A DNA stretch of 64,000 nucleotides from Capsicum annuum (lineage: Eukaryota > Streptophyta > Magnoliopsida > Solanales > Solanaceae). Within the stretch, counting starts at the first letter, position 1. Each line of letters starts with the position of its first letter. The notes below the pieces were generated by a model. The model ran no database searches. It saw only the letters and a list, made by a program, of their open reading frames with translations, and was not told where the DNA came from. The position numbers and the translations under genes are program-made. The stretch lies in the NCBI RefSeq assembly GCF_002878395.1, contig NC_061120.1, positions 118,041,213 through 118,105,212 of the forward strand, written 5' to 3'. This document shows positions 1 to 11,319 of this stretch, piece after piece.

Positions 1-2
1 TC

Positions 3-582
3 AAAGTGGGTGAGGATGCAGTGGTAGTGCCTGAATTGGTATTTGTCACCTTAGAAAAAGTTCAGTTGATCATGGAAAGGCTTAAGACAGCTCAGAGCTA
101 ACAAAAATCATACGCAGACATAGACTGAAAGGATTTCCAGTTTAATATTGGTGACTATGTGTATTTGAAAATCTTTCCTATGAATGGGGTAAAGAGTTTT
201 GGCAAGAGGGGAAACTTAATCCCTGATATGTTGGTCCTTATCGAATTCTCAGTCAATTTGGAAAGGTAGCTTACAAGCTTTAGTTTCCTTTTGATCTAGC
301 TTTAATCCATCCAGTTTTTCATGTCTCCTTGATAAAGAAATGCATAGGAAGCCTAGAAGTCATAGTCCTGATAGAGGGCGTAGACATTTAGAATAGTCTT
401 TCATATGAAGAGGTTCCAGTCAAAATCCTTGATTATCAGATTTGTAGACTGAGGAGCAAAAAAATCCCTCTAGTCACAGATCTTTGGCGGAATGAATCTA
501 TTGAAAAAGATACTTGGGTAGCAGAAGCAGATATGCAAACCAAGTGCTCTCACCTCTTCTCTGCCAGCTCATACTTTGCTTA
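3..582 (+). pseudogene. Ty3/gypsy integrase C-terminal tail (element Z), decayed
   Basis: This is the last part of a gypsy pol polyprotein. Frame 3 opens with KVGEDAVVVPELV and continues through MERLKTAQS-stop-QKSYAD and FNIGDYVYLKIFPMNGV. These correspond to the linker and the SH3-like GPY/F module at the end of chromovirus-type integrases, which binds DNA or chromatin. After frameshifts the reading resumes with HPVFHVSLIKKCIG and ends with WVAEADMQTKCSHLF, the usual last residues of Tekay/Del-like pol. Stops after AQS and elsewhere, plus at least one frameshift, make it non-functional. The catalytic core lies outside the window. The following 3' UTR, polypurine tract and LTR confirm that this is the 3' end of an element. 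Confidence 0.85.
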
Positions 583-912
583 AGGTAACAGTTTTCCTTA
601 AAACTATCTCAGAATTACATTGCAAAACTTGGTATAAGTTACCGTTACACATTCACTCATGCATTCATGAATTGTTTTCAGTCATGTATTCATTGCATTT
701 TGATATGCATATTCAGTATACAAACCCAGTTTCTTAGTATATTCAGTCCTGTATTTGTTACATTTAGATAGAGATGTTCAGTATGAAAAACTGTGTATAT
801 TAGTAGTTTTAATTATGTTTCATTGTTCCTATCTAGTTAATAAGTTCAATACATCAAAAATCTCAACTTATTCAATCTTATTCGAGGACAAATGTTCCCG
901 AGGAGGAGATAT
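583..912 (+). other. 3' untranslated region and polypurine tract of element Z
   Basis: AT-rich stretch between the pol stop and the LTR, without coding potential. It ends with an ATTCGAGGACAAATG-like phrase followed by a purine run at about 899-910 (GAGGAGGAGAT). That is the expected polypurine tract priming plus-strand DNA synthesis directly before the LTR. The phrase 'TTCGAGGA(C/T)(A/G)AATG' plus purine run recurs before other 3' LTRs in this window (near 7630), supporting the boundary. Confidence 0.7.
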
Positions 913-1169
913 TGTAAGACCCCACAAAATTCAAAGCTTGACTCAGTCCTTAAAGCCTAAAAAAGGGTCCCAGACTTGGAAAAAATCAGCTAACTATTTA
1001 TACTTAGAGTCATTTTAGCCTTCGAAGTTAGGCAGTCTTAGTTCACGACCTTCCGAACCTTATTTTGTCAATTTTCAAATTGATTCATGATCAGGGTCAC
1101 TTGTAGGCCATCTCGGGTAAGTTTTGAGTTTTTCTAACTAGTGTAAGGGTGAGTTTGGATGCTAAAAAT

Positions 1170-1290
1170 AGTGAGGGTTCGTGATGGCCCTGCCTAACGA
1201 GGCCTAGTAAACCTAGCTAGGGGTTGCATCGCGATACATAGTAAACCTAAGTAGGGGTCGTGAAGTGAGGGGGCAACCTAGTTCACCAAA
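1170..1290 (+). repeat. reiterated-phrase cassette in LTR0
   Basis: A GC-richer stretch in which the phrase TAGTAAACCTA(G/A).TAGGGGT occurs twice within about 60 bp, with related words (CGTGATGGCC, GGTCGTGAAGTG). It sits a few hundred bases into the LTR, just upstream of an A/C-rich leader and a splice-donor-like site. Analogous cassettes built on different words occupy the same place in the other LTR families of this window. No function is established. Confidence 0.6.
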
Positions 1291-1482
1291 ATTGCAGTTA
1301 CAGATTATGGGGAAAAAGGCCAATTTCCCCACACTTATTCACCCAAAAACACAAAATTAAGCTCCCATTCACAAAAATATAATCACTTTCTCTCAAACTC
1401 ACACAAGAACAAAAATTTGGGACTTCAATTCAATTTTCAAATCTCAAGGATTCTACTATCAATCTTCTCAAAAACAAGCATA

Positions 1483-1524
1483 AAGGTATGCGAAGTGTTC
1501 ATCAAAGGGCCTTTTTACCCTTGG
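1483..1524 (+). promoter_or_regulatory. splice-donor-like site plus hairpin in LTR0
   Basis: AAAG|GTATGCG has its exon/intron boundary at 1485/1486. Seventeen bases further on, CAAAGGG (1503-1509) can pair with CCCTTGG (1518-1524), six of seven pairs, around the loop CCTTTTTA. The same donor-plus-hairpin layout occurs in LTR2, LTR E and LTR F with different stem sequences. Use as a real splice site is inferred. Confidence 0.5.
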
Positions 1525-3324
1525 AGTTGAAGAAACCCTTTTTAAAATCATAAATCATGATTTCCATGTTTTGGGTTTTTTGTATTCAGGTTACTCTAGT
1601 TGTGTGATTTCCAAGATGATGTCTTTAATGAATTTCATCAATTTATGTTAGCATGTGGGTTGGAATCTTTGAAATTAAAGTGATTAATGTTCTCATACTG
1701 TATTGAATTTTTATTCATGCCCAAGTATAATGTGATGCCTCCCATGTGTTTACCAAAATTCCTAAGGAAATTAATTGTGCAATTTAATAAATTGTTGATC
1801 TTAATTATTAACTTATGAAAGAACTACACATCTAAAGGACTCCAATGTTAAAGATATGCCTTTAAGGTGTTAGTTGAAATTCATATGTGAATTGTTAGTG
1901 TACTGATGACATGATAACATGTATCCCTATACATTTAGAAGTTCATGATTTCCATGTGTTTGACGAAATTCCTTAGAAAGAGAATTATGAACCTGTGGCC
2001 ATTATTGTGCCTTCAAGATTTATGTTACGCTTTACTATTTATGCTATCGAGTCCTGGGGGTATTTAATACCTAATAATTTTGTTGTATACCTAGAGCCAG
2101 TGTCATTTATAGAATAGTCTCAGTCAGGTCACGATCAGTGGTACTTTTAGTCAGTTCCAGAATGCAGCAAAACTTAATAAATTCAGTACTAATCAAGTCC
2201 AATTCAATAACAGATCAGTTTATCCTAGTTTGAACTAGGAAATAAGTTCAGTGTCTATTTAGTTGGGGTAGGATTTAGCACCGAGTCAACCAAAGGATAG
2301 GGACTCACCAGCCAGTAGAGGGTGTGACTATTAGAAGTAATCCTTGCATTCCAAAAATACGTATCCAACGTAGGTTGAGAGATCAAACCTGCCTATCGAG
2401 GGTTGATGAGGTGTTTTAACCTACCAACTGAGGGTTCCATCGTTCTCATTAGATTAATTTCCAGATAAGGGTATCTCTTCAGATTTATTTACCCATAGCA
2501 TGGTAATGGCACCCTTCCAACTAGGGTTACAGGTTGGACCCCAAAATATATTCAGAAAAGGGGCATGTCGGTTAGATAATTATCTCCCACATTCCCAGTT
2601 TCAAATTCAGTCTCAGATTAGAACTCAGAATAGTTCTATAAACTTTAGGACTGTTAGATATAGTAATCTATAAATAAGTAATACAATATTAGTAAACTCA
2701 GATATCAGTAAATTAGTATTCAGACACAGTATCCGGTATCATCACGATTTCAGTTAATCTATATGTTTTCATTGATGCACTCCCATTCAGTCATATTCAG
2801 TTAGAATTGTTCATGCATCATGATCCCATGTATTTCAGTCTACCTCACTAAGCATACTAGTACATTCAAAGTAATGAGGCATGCTTTTTGTGATATGATG
2901 TCTTATATCATAGATTCATATTGGACGAGCCCAGAGCATCCTCAGTAGTACAGTTTCTCAGTAAACTACATAGTGGTGAGTCCTCATATTCTAGGACATG
3001 ATTATTTTTACCATTTCAGTTATTTCAGTAGTCAATCAGAGTTAGTTGGGGACTTGTCCCATCAACTTCATATTTCAGATAGTGTAGAGGCTTATCAGAC
3101 TAGAGTTTTTTCAGAAAATTGTTTTCCTGCATTTAGTTTTCCGTATACAGTATTGTTTTTAAGATTTGAACCTTATGGCAGTTTTCGCATTTACTTCCTT
3201 ATTTAGTTATTACAACATATTTGTTATTCAGCGCTCACAGCAGGTACAAATCATGGGTTAGCTAGTGGTCCTTTGGGATTGTTAGTGTCGTGTACCGTCT
3301 GGGGTAAAGACTCGAGGCGCTACA

Positions 3325-3540
3325 AGAATCCAATGAAATCAACTATATAAGCACCTAGCTCAAGATAGTAATGCTAGTTTACAGAATTGAACTCTAAAGG
3401 ACTCATTAAAGAAAAAACTTGTTTTGAATTCACTTAGAACATTATAAACATATTCTTTAATACTTATATTCATATTCATCTCAATATCAACCTATATATC
3501 AAAAGAATCATTCTCAAAACAAGGCTAAAATGTTTAGAAT
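3325..3540. other. unassigned sequence between LTR0 and fragment H
   Basis: About 215 bp of AT-rich sequence without recognisable coding or LTR features. It could be flanking DNA at the Z insertion site or a further decayed part of fragment H. Confidence 0.4.
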
Positions 3541-4374
3541 AGTGACACTAGATTGCATAAATACACCCAACATCAGTTATCATGGAAGACCTCTGAAAAT
3601 TTTTTCACCACCGGGATGAAATGTAAAGAACGACCCTATGAGTTAGAATATTTAACCAGGACTAGATGATAGAGACACCTCTTGGAGATTAATCTCTGAG
3701 ATTTAAGATACTCTATGGACTTCTTCTTAGGATCTAGGGAACAACCCCCCTACTCAATAACCAGGTCATTAGTTAATTTAAAGAGACCTTTATGTGTCTG
3801 ATAGTCTAGACAAGAATAGCACAAATACAACCAAGACATCCCTAATATGACATCAAAATCAATAATGTCTAATATAAACAGATCCACCAAAGTCTTTCGA
3901 CAATCCAAAGATATTACAAAACCCCTATACACTCTTATAGCCACCACAGAGTCTCCTACTGATATAGATATAAAAAAAGGGTACAAAATATACTTGGGAC
4001 CAAAACTAAAATACGCAGCCACCAATGGGGAAATAAGAGAGAGTGGACCCCAGATCTCATAAATAGTAAATATCATGGGAAAAAAGTTTCAACAAACCAG
4101 TTATGGAATTAGGTAATTTCTCAAAATCCTGGTGGGAAGTGACATCACTGAGTCGATTCCGCCTTGTGGCAGAACCAGATGATGCACTATTTGGTGTCAA
4201 AGCTAAAGAAGAGGCAACGGGAACCTTGTTTTCCCTAGAAGAAACGTTGTCCACTGGACAGCTTCTAGCTATGTGCCCCAGTTGACCATGGCTGAAATAC
4301 TTATCCGTTCCTTCGGCACTATAACCCTGATATAATCTTGCATAAAATCTAAAAAGAGGATACCAAACTAATCT
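3541..4374 (-). pseudogene. Ty3/gypsy gag C-terminus and protease fragment (fragment H)
   Basis: On the minus strand, the part near 4250-4340 reads KYFSHGQLGHIARSCP, a CCHC zinc knuckle of gag with the first Cys changed to Tyr. It is followed by RRNRLSDVTSHQDFEKLP and, in another frame, by a protease segment (3750-4062) with VGDSVVAIRVYRGFV, KTLVDLFILDIIDFDVILGMSWLY. The last is the conserved body of gypsy aspartic proteases. The stretch near 3600-4080 is clearly homologous to 28540-28960 in element A, so H is a fragment of the same family. It abuts LTR1 at about 4375 and replaces that LTR's 5' half, by insertion or deletion. Frameshifts separate zinc knuckle and protease. Confidence 0.8.
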
Positions 4375-5713
4375 TCCTTTGATACTATTTTTCGATAGAT
4401 AGCGAACTAAGTAATATAAACGTAAATCAGTCAAATCTCTTGAGCAACATGATCAGTCTTAGATTTAGCTCAGTCTAAGTTCAGTTAAGAATTAGATCAG
4501 TGTCTTTTAGTTTAGAGTAGGATTAAGAACGAGTGATCTTAAGGGTGGGAACTCACCTACTAGTAGAGGGTGTGATTCTTAGAAGCAATCCTTGCACTCC
4601 CAAACTACATAACCAGAGTAGGTTGAGATATCATACCTGCTAGTTGAGGGTAGATGAGGTGGCTTAAACTATTAGATGAGGGCTCCACCATTCTCGTTTC
4701 AGTACCTGATATATGATGGTTAAATAAAGTTATCTTTACAAGTGGGGCGGTACTGACACCCTTTCAACTGGGGCACAGGTTGGACCCCGACATAGCTAGG
4801 TAGGACATGTCAGTTAGAAGACTACTTCCCATAGTCTCAGTTTCAAAATCAGTCTCAGACTTCAAGAAAAAACTCAGTTCAGTGTACAGAGTGCAAGGCT
4901 GTTAGATACAGGCCATCAAGTATAATTATCTGCAAATTCGAAGATCTGCTGCTAGATATGTCAATCTCAAAATTAATTATTAAGTAGTATTATTATCCAG
5001 AGATTCGGAGATAACCTGTTAGATAGGGTTGCTATCAGTTTCAGAAGCTTCAGATACTCATAGTATCTAATGTCTAGAAATTGCAGAATTTCAGTATATT
5101 CAGGATCAGTTACCAGAGTTATTTTGAATATGCTCAGTTACAATACGCGCAGTATGTTCAATAATTACACATTCTGTATATATGCTAATCAAGCTCTTGT
5201 ATATTATTCAGTAAAGTTATGTTCATGCATAAGCACTTGTATATAGCCTTACCTCGTCTACATACTCGATGCATTTTTGTACTGATGCATTTGCAGTATA
5301 GTGTTTTATTTTACACCATAGGTTAAGAGGCACAGGATCCAGAGTATCCCCATCAGTTCAGTCCCAGTTAGCAGCAGTAGCAGTGAGTCCTATTTTTTCG
5401 AGGATGAATCTTAGTTTACTATTATTACATCAGATTTTTTTTTATATTTTCAGTTGACGGAGTTATTAGGGGACATTCCCCATCAAATCCATAGTTCAAA
5501 TAGTTTTGAGGCTTTTCAGATAGATTTCTATGTATTAGTATTTAGTTTTCAAATTTTAGTATGTACGGATGTTTGAACATTATGGCCAGTTTTTGCATTT
5601 ATTTTAGATATTATGTAGTGTACTGGTATATATATCAGTAAAGAGTAAGCTTATGTTCCTTCGGATCCATAAGTACTGTGTGACATCTCAGGATGGGATC
5701 TCAGGGCTTTACA
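4375..5713 (+). repeat. 5'-truncated LTR (LTR1) of the tandem gag-only array
   Basis: Aligns by eye to the 3' parts of LTR2 (about 9770-11124) and LTR3 (about 14720-16063): shared TCTCTTGAG-AACAT-ATCAG, the 'CTACTAGTAGAGGGTGTGATT' block and the end CTCAGGGCTTTACA. The first ~2.1 kb of the LTR is missing, replaced by fragment H, so this copy lacks the TATA-like box, phrase cassette and splice donor. It is followed directly by a tRNA-Met type PBS and gag, so it is the 5' LTR of the first gag-only unit. Confidence 0.85.
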
Positions 5714-5717
5714 AACT

Positions 5718-5729
5718 TCGTATCAGAGC
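5718..5729 (+). other. primer-binding site, tRNA-iMet type (gag-only unit 1)
   Basis: TCGTATCAGAGC differs at one base from TGGTATCAGAGC, the complement of the plant initiator tRNA-Met 3' end. It begins five bases after the LTR end TTTACA, the usual spacing for minus-strand primer binding in this group. Confidence 0.85.
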
Positions 5730-5909
5730 CTGAGGTTCAATAGTGTCCTAGTGAGTCTGAAAACCCCTATCTAGTAGAGTCTTGTGCATGAGTGTGTAGT
5801 GCGTCACATTTATGTACAAGAGGCTAAAAGATGTTCTCAGGAGCAGTTTCCCTTCTTTGAGTTATTATGTCGTGCGATTAAGCATGAGCTCAAGCTAATT
5901 CTCATTCTA

Positions 5910-5937
5910 ATCCACTTCTTTCTTTTGATTATAGAGT
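5910..5937 (+). promoter_or_regulatory. splice-acceptor-like site just before gag 1
   Basis: CTAAT (branch-point-like), then a pyrimidine tract CCACTTCTTTCTTTTG and ATTATAG lie immediately before the gag ATG at 5938. The arrangement is repeated before gag 2 and before the minus-strand gag at 63172. It could serve as the 3' splice site for a leader intron starting in the LTR. In this unit the LTR donor is deleted. Confidence 0.55.
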
Positions 5938-7117
5938 ATGCCTCCTCACAGAGATTTTATCCATAGGGTGAATGACCATCCCCCATAGGCAGTAGATCGT
6001 GAGAATGAGAGTGTGTCACATGCAGAGTTTCGGGCAGCTTTCTAGGTGCTAGCACAAGCTATGACTGATGTTCAGAGTAATCATCAGGATGCCACCAAAC
6101 CTCAGTATGATCGGAATTCCGCCTTAGCCAGGGTTAGAAATTTTACAAAAATAAACCCGCCATAATTCTTTGGGTCATTAGTAGGTGAGGACCCATGGTA
6201 TTATCTATAAGAGGTGAAGAAGATCACCCAGGTTATGCATTTTTCTGAGGAGGGAAGTGTGGAATTAGTATCTTATAGGCCAAAAGGTATTGTTCATGAT
6301 TGCGTAGTGATATGGGAGAAGAGTAGAGGGGAGAATGCAGATTTGGTGACTTGGTCAGAGTTTTAGAGTGCCTTTCTAACTATATTTTTCCCTCTAGAGA
6401 TGAGAGAGGCTAAGGTAGAAGAGTTTATGAACCTAAGGCAAGGTGCTCTGACCTTGAGAGATTATTGTCTTAAGTTCAACCAATTATCTAAGTATGTTCC
6501 TGACTTGACAGTTGACCCTAGAATGAGTATGAGTAAGTTTTTGATTGGGGTATCGAGTGATGTATTGAAAGAGTATAGAGCTACTATGCTCAATATAGAC
6601 ATGGATATTTCTAGGCTAATGATGCATGAATAACAAATTGAGGCAGATAAAATAAAAGAAAGAGAGAGAGTGAGTAAGAGAGCCAGAACAAGTAGTCATA
6701 GTTTCGCCCAAGTGGGGTCACACAGTGGTAACCGTCCTCTCCATAGTCAAAATTTTTTAGTCTCAGCTTCATCCTCATCTAGTGCACGATTCTCCAAGAT
6801 CCAGAGTAGTAAGAGTAGGGGTCTTACCTACCCATTGTGAGAAGAATCTGGTAAGAATCATAAGGGTATATGTAGAGCTATAGTAATGTGTGCTTTGGAT
6901 GTGGCGAGCCAGGTCAAAAAGTTTGAGACTCTCATAAGCTAGGACCCTGATGTCAGAATAGTCATTTTTCAACTCATAACATATTTTATGCACTTCAGAC
7001 TCACTAAGAAGGTGAAGATTTCCTTGACATAGACCAGAGTTGGTTATGATCCCTTCATCTTTGTGATATGCATTGTTAGATCCCTTGCTTCTATTTTGTG
7101 CTTGTATGTTAGCATGA
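5938..7117 (+). pseudogene. gag of gag-only element, unit 1 (Tekay/Del-like), decayed
   Basis: Gag forms the virus-like particle that packages element RNA. The reading starts at ATG with MPPHRDF and shows the conserved order: ARVRNFTKINPP, GEDPWYYL, SVELVSYRPKGI, then LREAKVEEF-like REAKVEEFMNLRQGALTLRDYCLKFN, MSKFLIGVSSDVLKEYRA, DISRLMMHE. A basic linker (KERERVSKRARTS) leads to a broken zinc knuckle (CFGCGEPGQKV in a shifted frame). The last coding piece is YALLDP (7067-7084), the first protease residues, running into an unrelated tail and stop at 7115-7117. There is no further PR, RT, RH or IN. About six in-frame stops are present; most align with CAG, CAA or GAA codons in unit 2, consistent with C-to-T decay. 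Confidence 0.85.
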
Positions 7118-7660
7118 GTCATGCATGAGTTTAATATCTTATTCGGTAAATTATGATCTTTTGCGAAGCAAAGGGTTGAAAAAGCACCACAAGGGACGGG
7201 AACGACGTCCTGACTAAACAAGAGTCTGTAGGTGCCCTGCACACCTTCCCAGTATTTTAGCGAAGTGTGTTTAGAGGGACATAGAGTCCAAAGGGGGAGA
7301 TACCCCATGATATTATGATGTTGTATGTCATTCGATTCATCCATATACAAGTTCAGATTTTCTTTATAAAGTTACCATCAATCTTTGTTGTCTTGTCAAG
7401 TCGTGCTTTCGAAAATCAGTTTACCTGGACATCCATATATCATGTATGAATATGTGTTATGAGAATTCAGCAATGAATAGATTTTGTTGAGTATTCTATG
7501 CATCAGATATGCATTACCAATATGAGAAGTCAGTATGTCAGTTATTCCAGTTGTGTAGTCATGCCTTGAGATGTTTCTATGTCTTGAGTAAGTTCTGTTG
7601 ATCCGTATTGTCAATCTATCAAGCAGCATTCGAGGATGAATGTTCCCAAGTAGGAGATAT
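7118..7660 (+). other. 3' UTR and polypurine tract of gag-only unit 1
   Basis: Non-coding. It contains a block at about 7224-7310 (GGTGCCCTGCACA ... AGAGGGACATAGA ... GGGGGAGATACC) that matches, on the other strand, the 3' UTR of the third gag-only element near 61680-61750. It then runs to ATTCGAGGATGAATG and the purine-rich tract GTAGGAGATAT at 7650-7660, directly before LTR2. The longer open frames on the minus strand here have no family resemblance. Confidence 0.65.
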
Positions 7661-8014
7661 TGTAATACCCCGAGAATCCCAACCGATGTAGAACCATGAT
7701 TCAATCTTATCTTAAATTAGTCTTAGTGATTTTGTAGTTTTATTATCAAATTTTATGTGTATTAAGTCCTTAAATACGTCCAAGTAATTAGATGAATCAA
7801 AACTTCCCTTGCCAATTGAATTCTTGAGCTGGACATTGCCATAGTCAACTTCAAATGAGATTATCTCCCATTCTACAAAGAATTTTTTAGATCTTGACAT
7901 ACTAACATATATATAATTGAATTATATTTCCAATGATACCAATTTCGCCAATATCCAATATTGGAGTAAGAAGTTATGGCCATTTTACTGAGAGTTGTCT
8001 GAGCTATCCAAAAG

Positions 8015-8150
8015 TGACGGACAAGCTGATGGACCGTCAAGTTAGTGATGGCCCACCACTTTGTCCATCAAAATTGAAGTTTTGAGGGAATTTTATGGAC
8101 AAAAAGTGACGGTGGGAGTGATGGTCCGTCACTTTGATCGTCAAAATTGT
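8015..8150 (+). repeat. reiterated-phrase cassette in LTR2 (gacggaccgtca words)
   Basis: Repeats of the words AGTGACGG, GATGGACCGTCAA, GTGATGGCCC and GATGGTCCGTCAC. Several are self-complementary, so the transcript could form alternative hairpins. It lies directly upstream of the TATA-like box. The LTR3 counterpart has gained a 17-bp tandem duplication. Confidence 0.65.
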
Positions 8151-8205
8151 CCGAGATAGGGCTGAAGCACCGTTTTAAAGGGATTTTTGGGTCATTTTTC
8201 ACCCT

Positions 8206-8213
8206 ATTTAATA
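8206..8213 (+). promoter_or_regulatory. TATA-like box of LTR2
   Basis: TATTTAAT within ACCCTATTTAATACCC. The same context recurs in LTR3 (13132-13140) and, on minus, in LTR E (rc of 53094-53101). A start about 30 nt downstream would give a first exon of roughly 140 nt ending at the splice-donor-like site 8377. Promoter use is inferred. Confidence 0.5.
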
Positions 8214-8374
8214 CCCAATCACCCCAAATAAAATATTATAACTTCTCCTTCATCCAAAACATCAAATTAGGATTTATTTCCACGATTAAAACCCTTATTT
8301 CTTCTTCTAGAAAAACCAAGAGAAGTCAAGAAATCAAGAATCTCTCCAAGAACCTTCATGAAAGATGTTTCCCC

Positions 8375-8419
8375 AAGGTACGTAGATTATGATTCTTGGG
8401 TCCCTTTTATCCAAGAATC
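8375..8419 (+). promoter_or_regulatory. splice-donor-like site and hairpin in LTR2
   Basis: CAAG|GTACGTAG, with the boundary at 8377/8378, is a good match to the plant 5' splice consensus. Thirteen bases downstream GATTCTTGG (8391-8399) is perfectly complementary to CCAAGAATC (8411-8419) around the loop GTCCCTTTTAT. The pairing partner for a spliced leader would be the acceptor before gag 2 at about 11347, giving an intron of about 2.97 kb containing the rest of the LTR and the PBS. Confidence 0.55.
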
Positions 8420-11128
8420 TCAAGTACCCTTTTCAAAATATCCAAGATTTATGTTTACGAATTTTTAATGCTTCTTGTGAGTTGTGATTCATGTTTGTCT
8501 ACAAGAATCAAGTCTAGGCCTTAGCATATGGTATTTGTGTGGTAACTGGATTATGTACTTTTTTTTGATGTTGAATGATCTCCAAGATAGGATATTTAAG
8601 TGATTTGTATGAATCTATGATAATATATGAGTTGGAAATATGTAATTTGGTTGTTCATGATGAATAGTTGGGTTATTATACTTATGCCTAAGTTATGCAT
8701 ATGAGGTGTTCGATAAAATGTCTAAGAGACTAAAATCAAGAATTGTAGTTAAATTTTGATCTAATGACAAATGCATGCTACACCCTTATGAAAATAATGA
8801 CTTCTAAGATATTGTTATGTGTTATGATTGTTGATAAAATATTCGTGAAGCTTGGTCGATGGACGTATGGAATGTTGTTATATGCACTCCCCTCCAAGTA
8901 TAAGACTTTGAGAACTATAAGTGTCATGAAATGCCCTAGTTAATGAATTGTACCATGATAGTCTAAAATCTCCAAATTACTGTGAACCTATGTATGTCTA
9001 GCATTTGTTGAAGGACCTTAGTGAACAAGTGGAGATGTGATAGTAATAAATTCTCCAATTATGTGCCCTTTTACATATGCTAAATTTTCAATACATGCCA
9101 AGTGGTTAGCAAGTAAGTTATGACATGATAGTATGAGGTTTTCCTAAGCCATGTGATACCCAAACATATGTCAAGACTGATATAGGTATGAAATAGTTGA
9201 GGTAAAAACCTTGTTGAATGTAGTATGATCTAATAGCATGTTTTCCCTATGTTATTATATGATTATTATTCTGACATGCTTAAAGTAACCCTTTGGTGAT
9301 TGTGATGATGAATAAAGGCCTATGTTTTCTAAATGCTTGATGTGATGCCTTAAGGATTTTTTAGGGGGAAAGGATGTTATGACTCCTAATTACTTGGAGA
9401 AATGCTTGAATTCTTGTGTTGATGAATGAATGATTGTGATGATTTAAGCATGATTATGTTTCACTTTTATATTATTGAGTCCTGGGGGTATTTATACCTA
9501 ACAATAGAGCTGTTGTCAAGAGCTGATGTGAGTTTTGCAATAATTACAATCAAGCCACGATTCTCAAAACTCAGTGAACTACAGAACTCTATATCCTAAG
9601 ACAAGTGTAGAACATAAAAAAACTCTGCAATCTCATAAATCTTTGTAATCACTGTTTCGTTTGTAATCTAGCCTCAGTCCTATAAATTAGCTCAAATGTA
9701 ATAGAATACAAATGATTCAATTCTAATCTTAGAAGTGATTTGAGTAATCTATTCAAGCCCTATATCGTCAGTCCGATACCATGATTCTATACCTTTTTCC
9801 ATCAGATACAAAACCCTATAATATCAGCGTAACTCAGTCGAATCTCTTGTGTAACATGATCAGTATCAGATTCAGCTCAATCTTAGTTAAGTTAAGAATC
9901 AGATCAGTGTCTTTAAGTTGGGAGTAAGATTCAGTATAGAGTGAGCTCAAGGATGGGAAATCACCTACTAGTAGAGGGTGTGATTGTTAGAAGTAATCCT
10001 TGCTCTTCTGAACTACGTAGCCAGAGTAGGTTGAGACATTAAACCTACTAGTTTAGGGTAGATGATGTGGATTGGCCTATTTGATGAGGGTTCTACCATT
10101 CTCATTTTAGTACCTAATAGATGAGGGTTAAATAAAGTTGTCTTTACCAGTGGCACAGTACTGACTCCCTTCCAACTGGGGCACAGGTTGGACCCCAACT
10201 TAGCAAGGTAAGGCATGTCAGTTAGAATGCTACTTCCCACAGTCTCAGTTTCAGAATCAGAATCAGACTTTAGGAAAGAGCTCAGTTCAGCGTACAAAAT
10301 ACAAGGCTGTTAGATACAGGCCATCTAGTATGATTATCTCCAAATTGAAAGATCCACTGATAGATAGGACAATCTCAAAATCAGTTATTAAGTAGTATAA
10401 TTATTCGCAGATTTGGAGACAACCTGTTAGATAGGGTTGCTATCAGTTTTCAGAAGTTTCAGATACTCGTAGTCTCAGTATGTCCAAAAATTTTAGAAAT
10501 TTAGTATATTCAGTATCAGTTACCAAATTTATTCTGAGTATACTCAGTGATAGTATGCGCAGTAGGTTCAGTAATTACAGATTCTTTATATATGCTAATC
10601 CATCTCTTGTATATTATTCAGTTAAGTTATGTTCATGCATAAGCCCTTCAATTTAGTCTTACCTCGTCTACATACTCGGTGCCTTTTTGTACTGATATAT
10701 TTGCGCTATGGTGTTTTATTTGACACCAGAGGTTCATAGGCACAGGATCAAAACTATCCCCATCAGTTCAGTCCTAATCAGCAGCAGTAGTAGTGAGTCC
10801 TCTTCTTTCGAGGATGAATCTCAATTTACTATTATTGTATTAGATTTTGTTTATATTTTTTTAGTTGTCGTATTAGTTGGGGACATGCCCCATCAACTCA
10901 ACAGTTCAGACAGTTTAGAGGCTTTTCAGATGGCTGTTGAGGTATTAGTATTTAGTTTTTAATTTTGAGTATGTGCAGATGTATTGAACCTTATGGTGAG
11001 TTTCCACATTTATTTTAGATATTATACAGTGCAAAGGTATAGATATCAGTAATGAGTTAGCTTGTGGTCCTTCGAGTCCATAAGCTCTGTATGACATCTC
11101 GAGATAGGATCTCGGGGCTTTACTAACT

Positions 11129-11140
11129 TTGTATCACAGT
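11129..11140 (+). other. primer-binding site, tRNA-iMet type (gag-only unit 2)
   Basis: TTGTATCACAGT corresponds to TGGTATCAGAGC with three substitutions. It lies four bases after the end of LTR2, the same place as in unit 1. Confidence 0.75.
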
Positions 11141-11319
11141 CTGAGGTTTAATAGTATCCTAGGGAGTCTGAAGAGCCACATCTAGTAGAGTCTTGTGCAT
11201 GGGTGTGTAGCGCGCCACATTAATGTACAAGAGGCTACAAGATGTTCTTAGGAGCAGTTTCCCTTATTTTAGTTATCATGTCATGCGATTAAGCATGAGC
11301 CCAAGCTGATTCTCAGTCT

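Larger units (their letters stand above)
913..3324 (+). repeat. 3' LTR of element Z (LTR0, about 2.4 kb)
   Basis: Begins TGTAAGACCCC directly after the purine tract and ends GGCGCTACA, matching the TG...CA ends of plant gypsy LTRs. Internal landmarks are shared with the other Tekay-like LTRs in the window: a phrase cassette at about 1170-1290, a splice-donor-like AAAG|GTATGCG at 1485/1486, a hairpin at 1503-1524, the GAGTCCTGGGGGTA palindrome near 2049-2072, and a GGGACTTGTCCC near-palindrome at 3049-3060. The sequence differs strongly from LTR2/LTR3 in its first kilobase, so it is a related but distinct subfamily. The 5' partner is not in the window. Confidence 0.8.
7661..11124 (+). repeat. 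LTR2 of the tandem gag-only array (3464 bp)
   Basis: Starts TGTAATACCCC after the purine tract and ends CTCGGGGCTTTACT (final A changed to T) before a PBS. It serves as 3' LTR of unit 1 and 5' LTR of unit 2. Internal landmarks: phrase cassette about 8015-8150, TATA-like TATTTAATA 8206-8213, splice donor CCCAAG|GTACGTAG at 8377/8378, a perfect 9-bp hairpin 8391-8419, the palindrome GGTATTTATACC 9487-9498, and GGGGACATGCCCC 10879-10891. Long stretches are about nine-tenths identical to LTR3 (for example 9005-9240 against 13925-14165). Confidence 0.9.

Noticed and set aside
6775..7704. Long minus-strand open frames (191 and 102 codons) opposite the gag 1 3' region
   Set aside because: They overlie the plus-strand gag end and 3' UTR, have no family-like motifs, and the plus-strand reading is supported by homology to two other copies.
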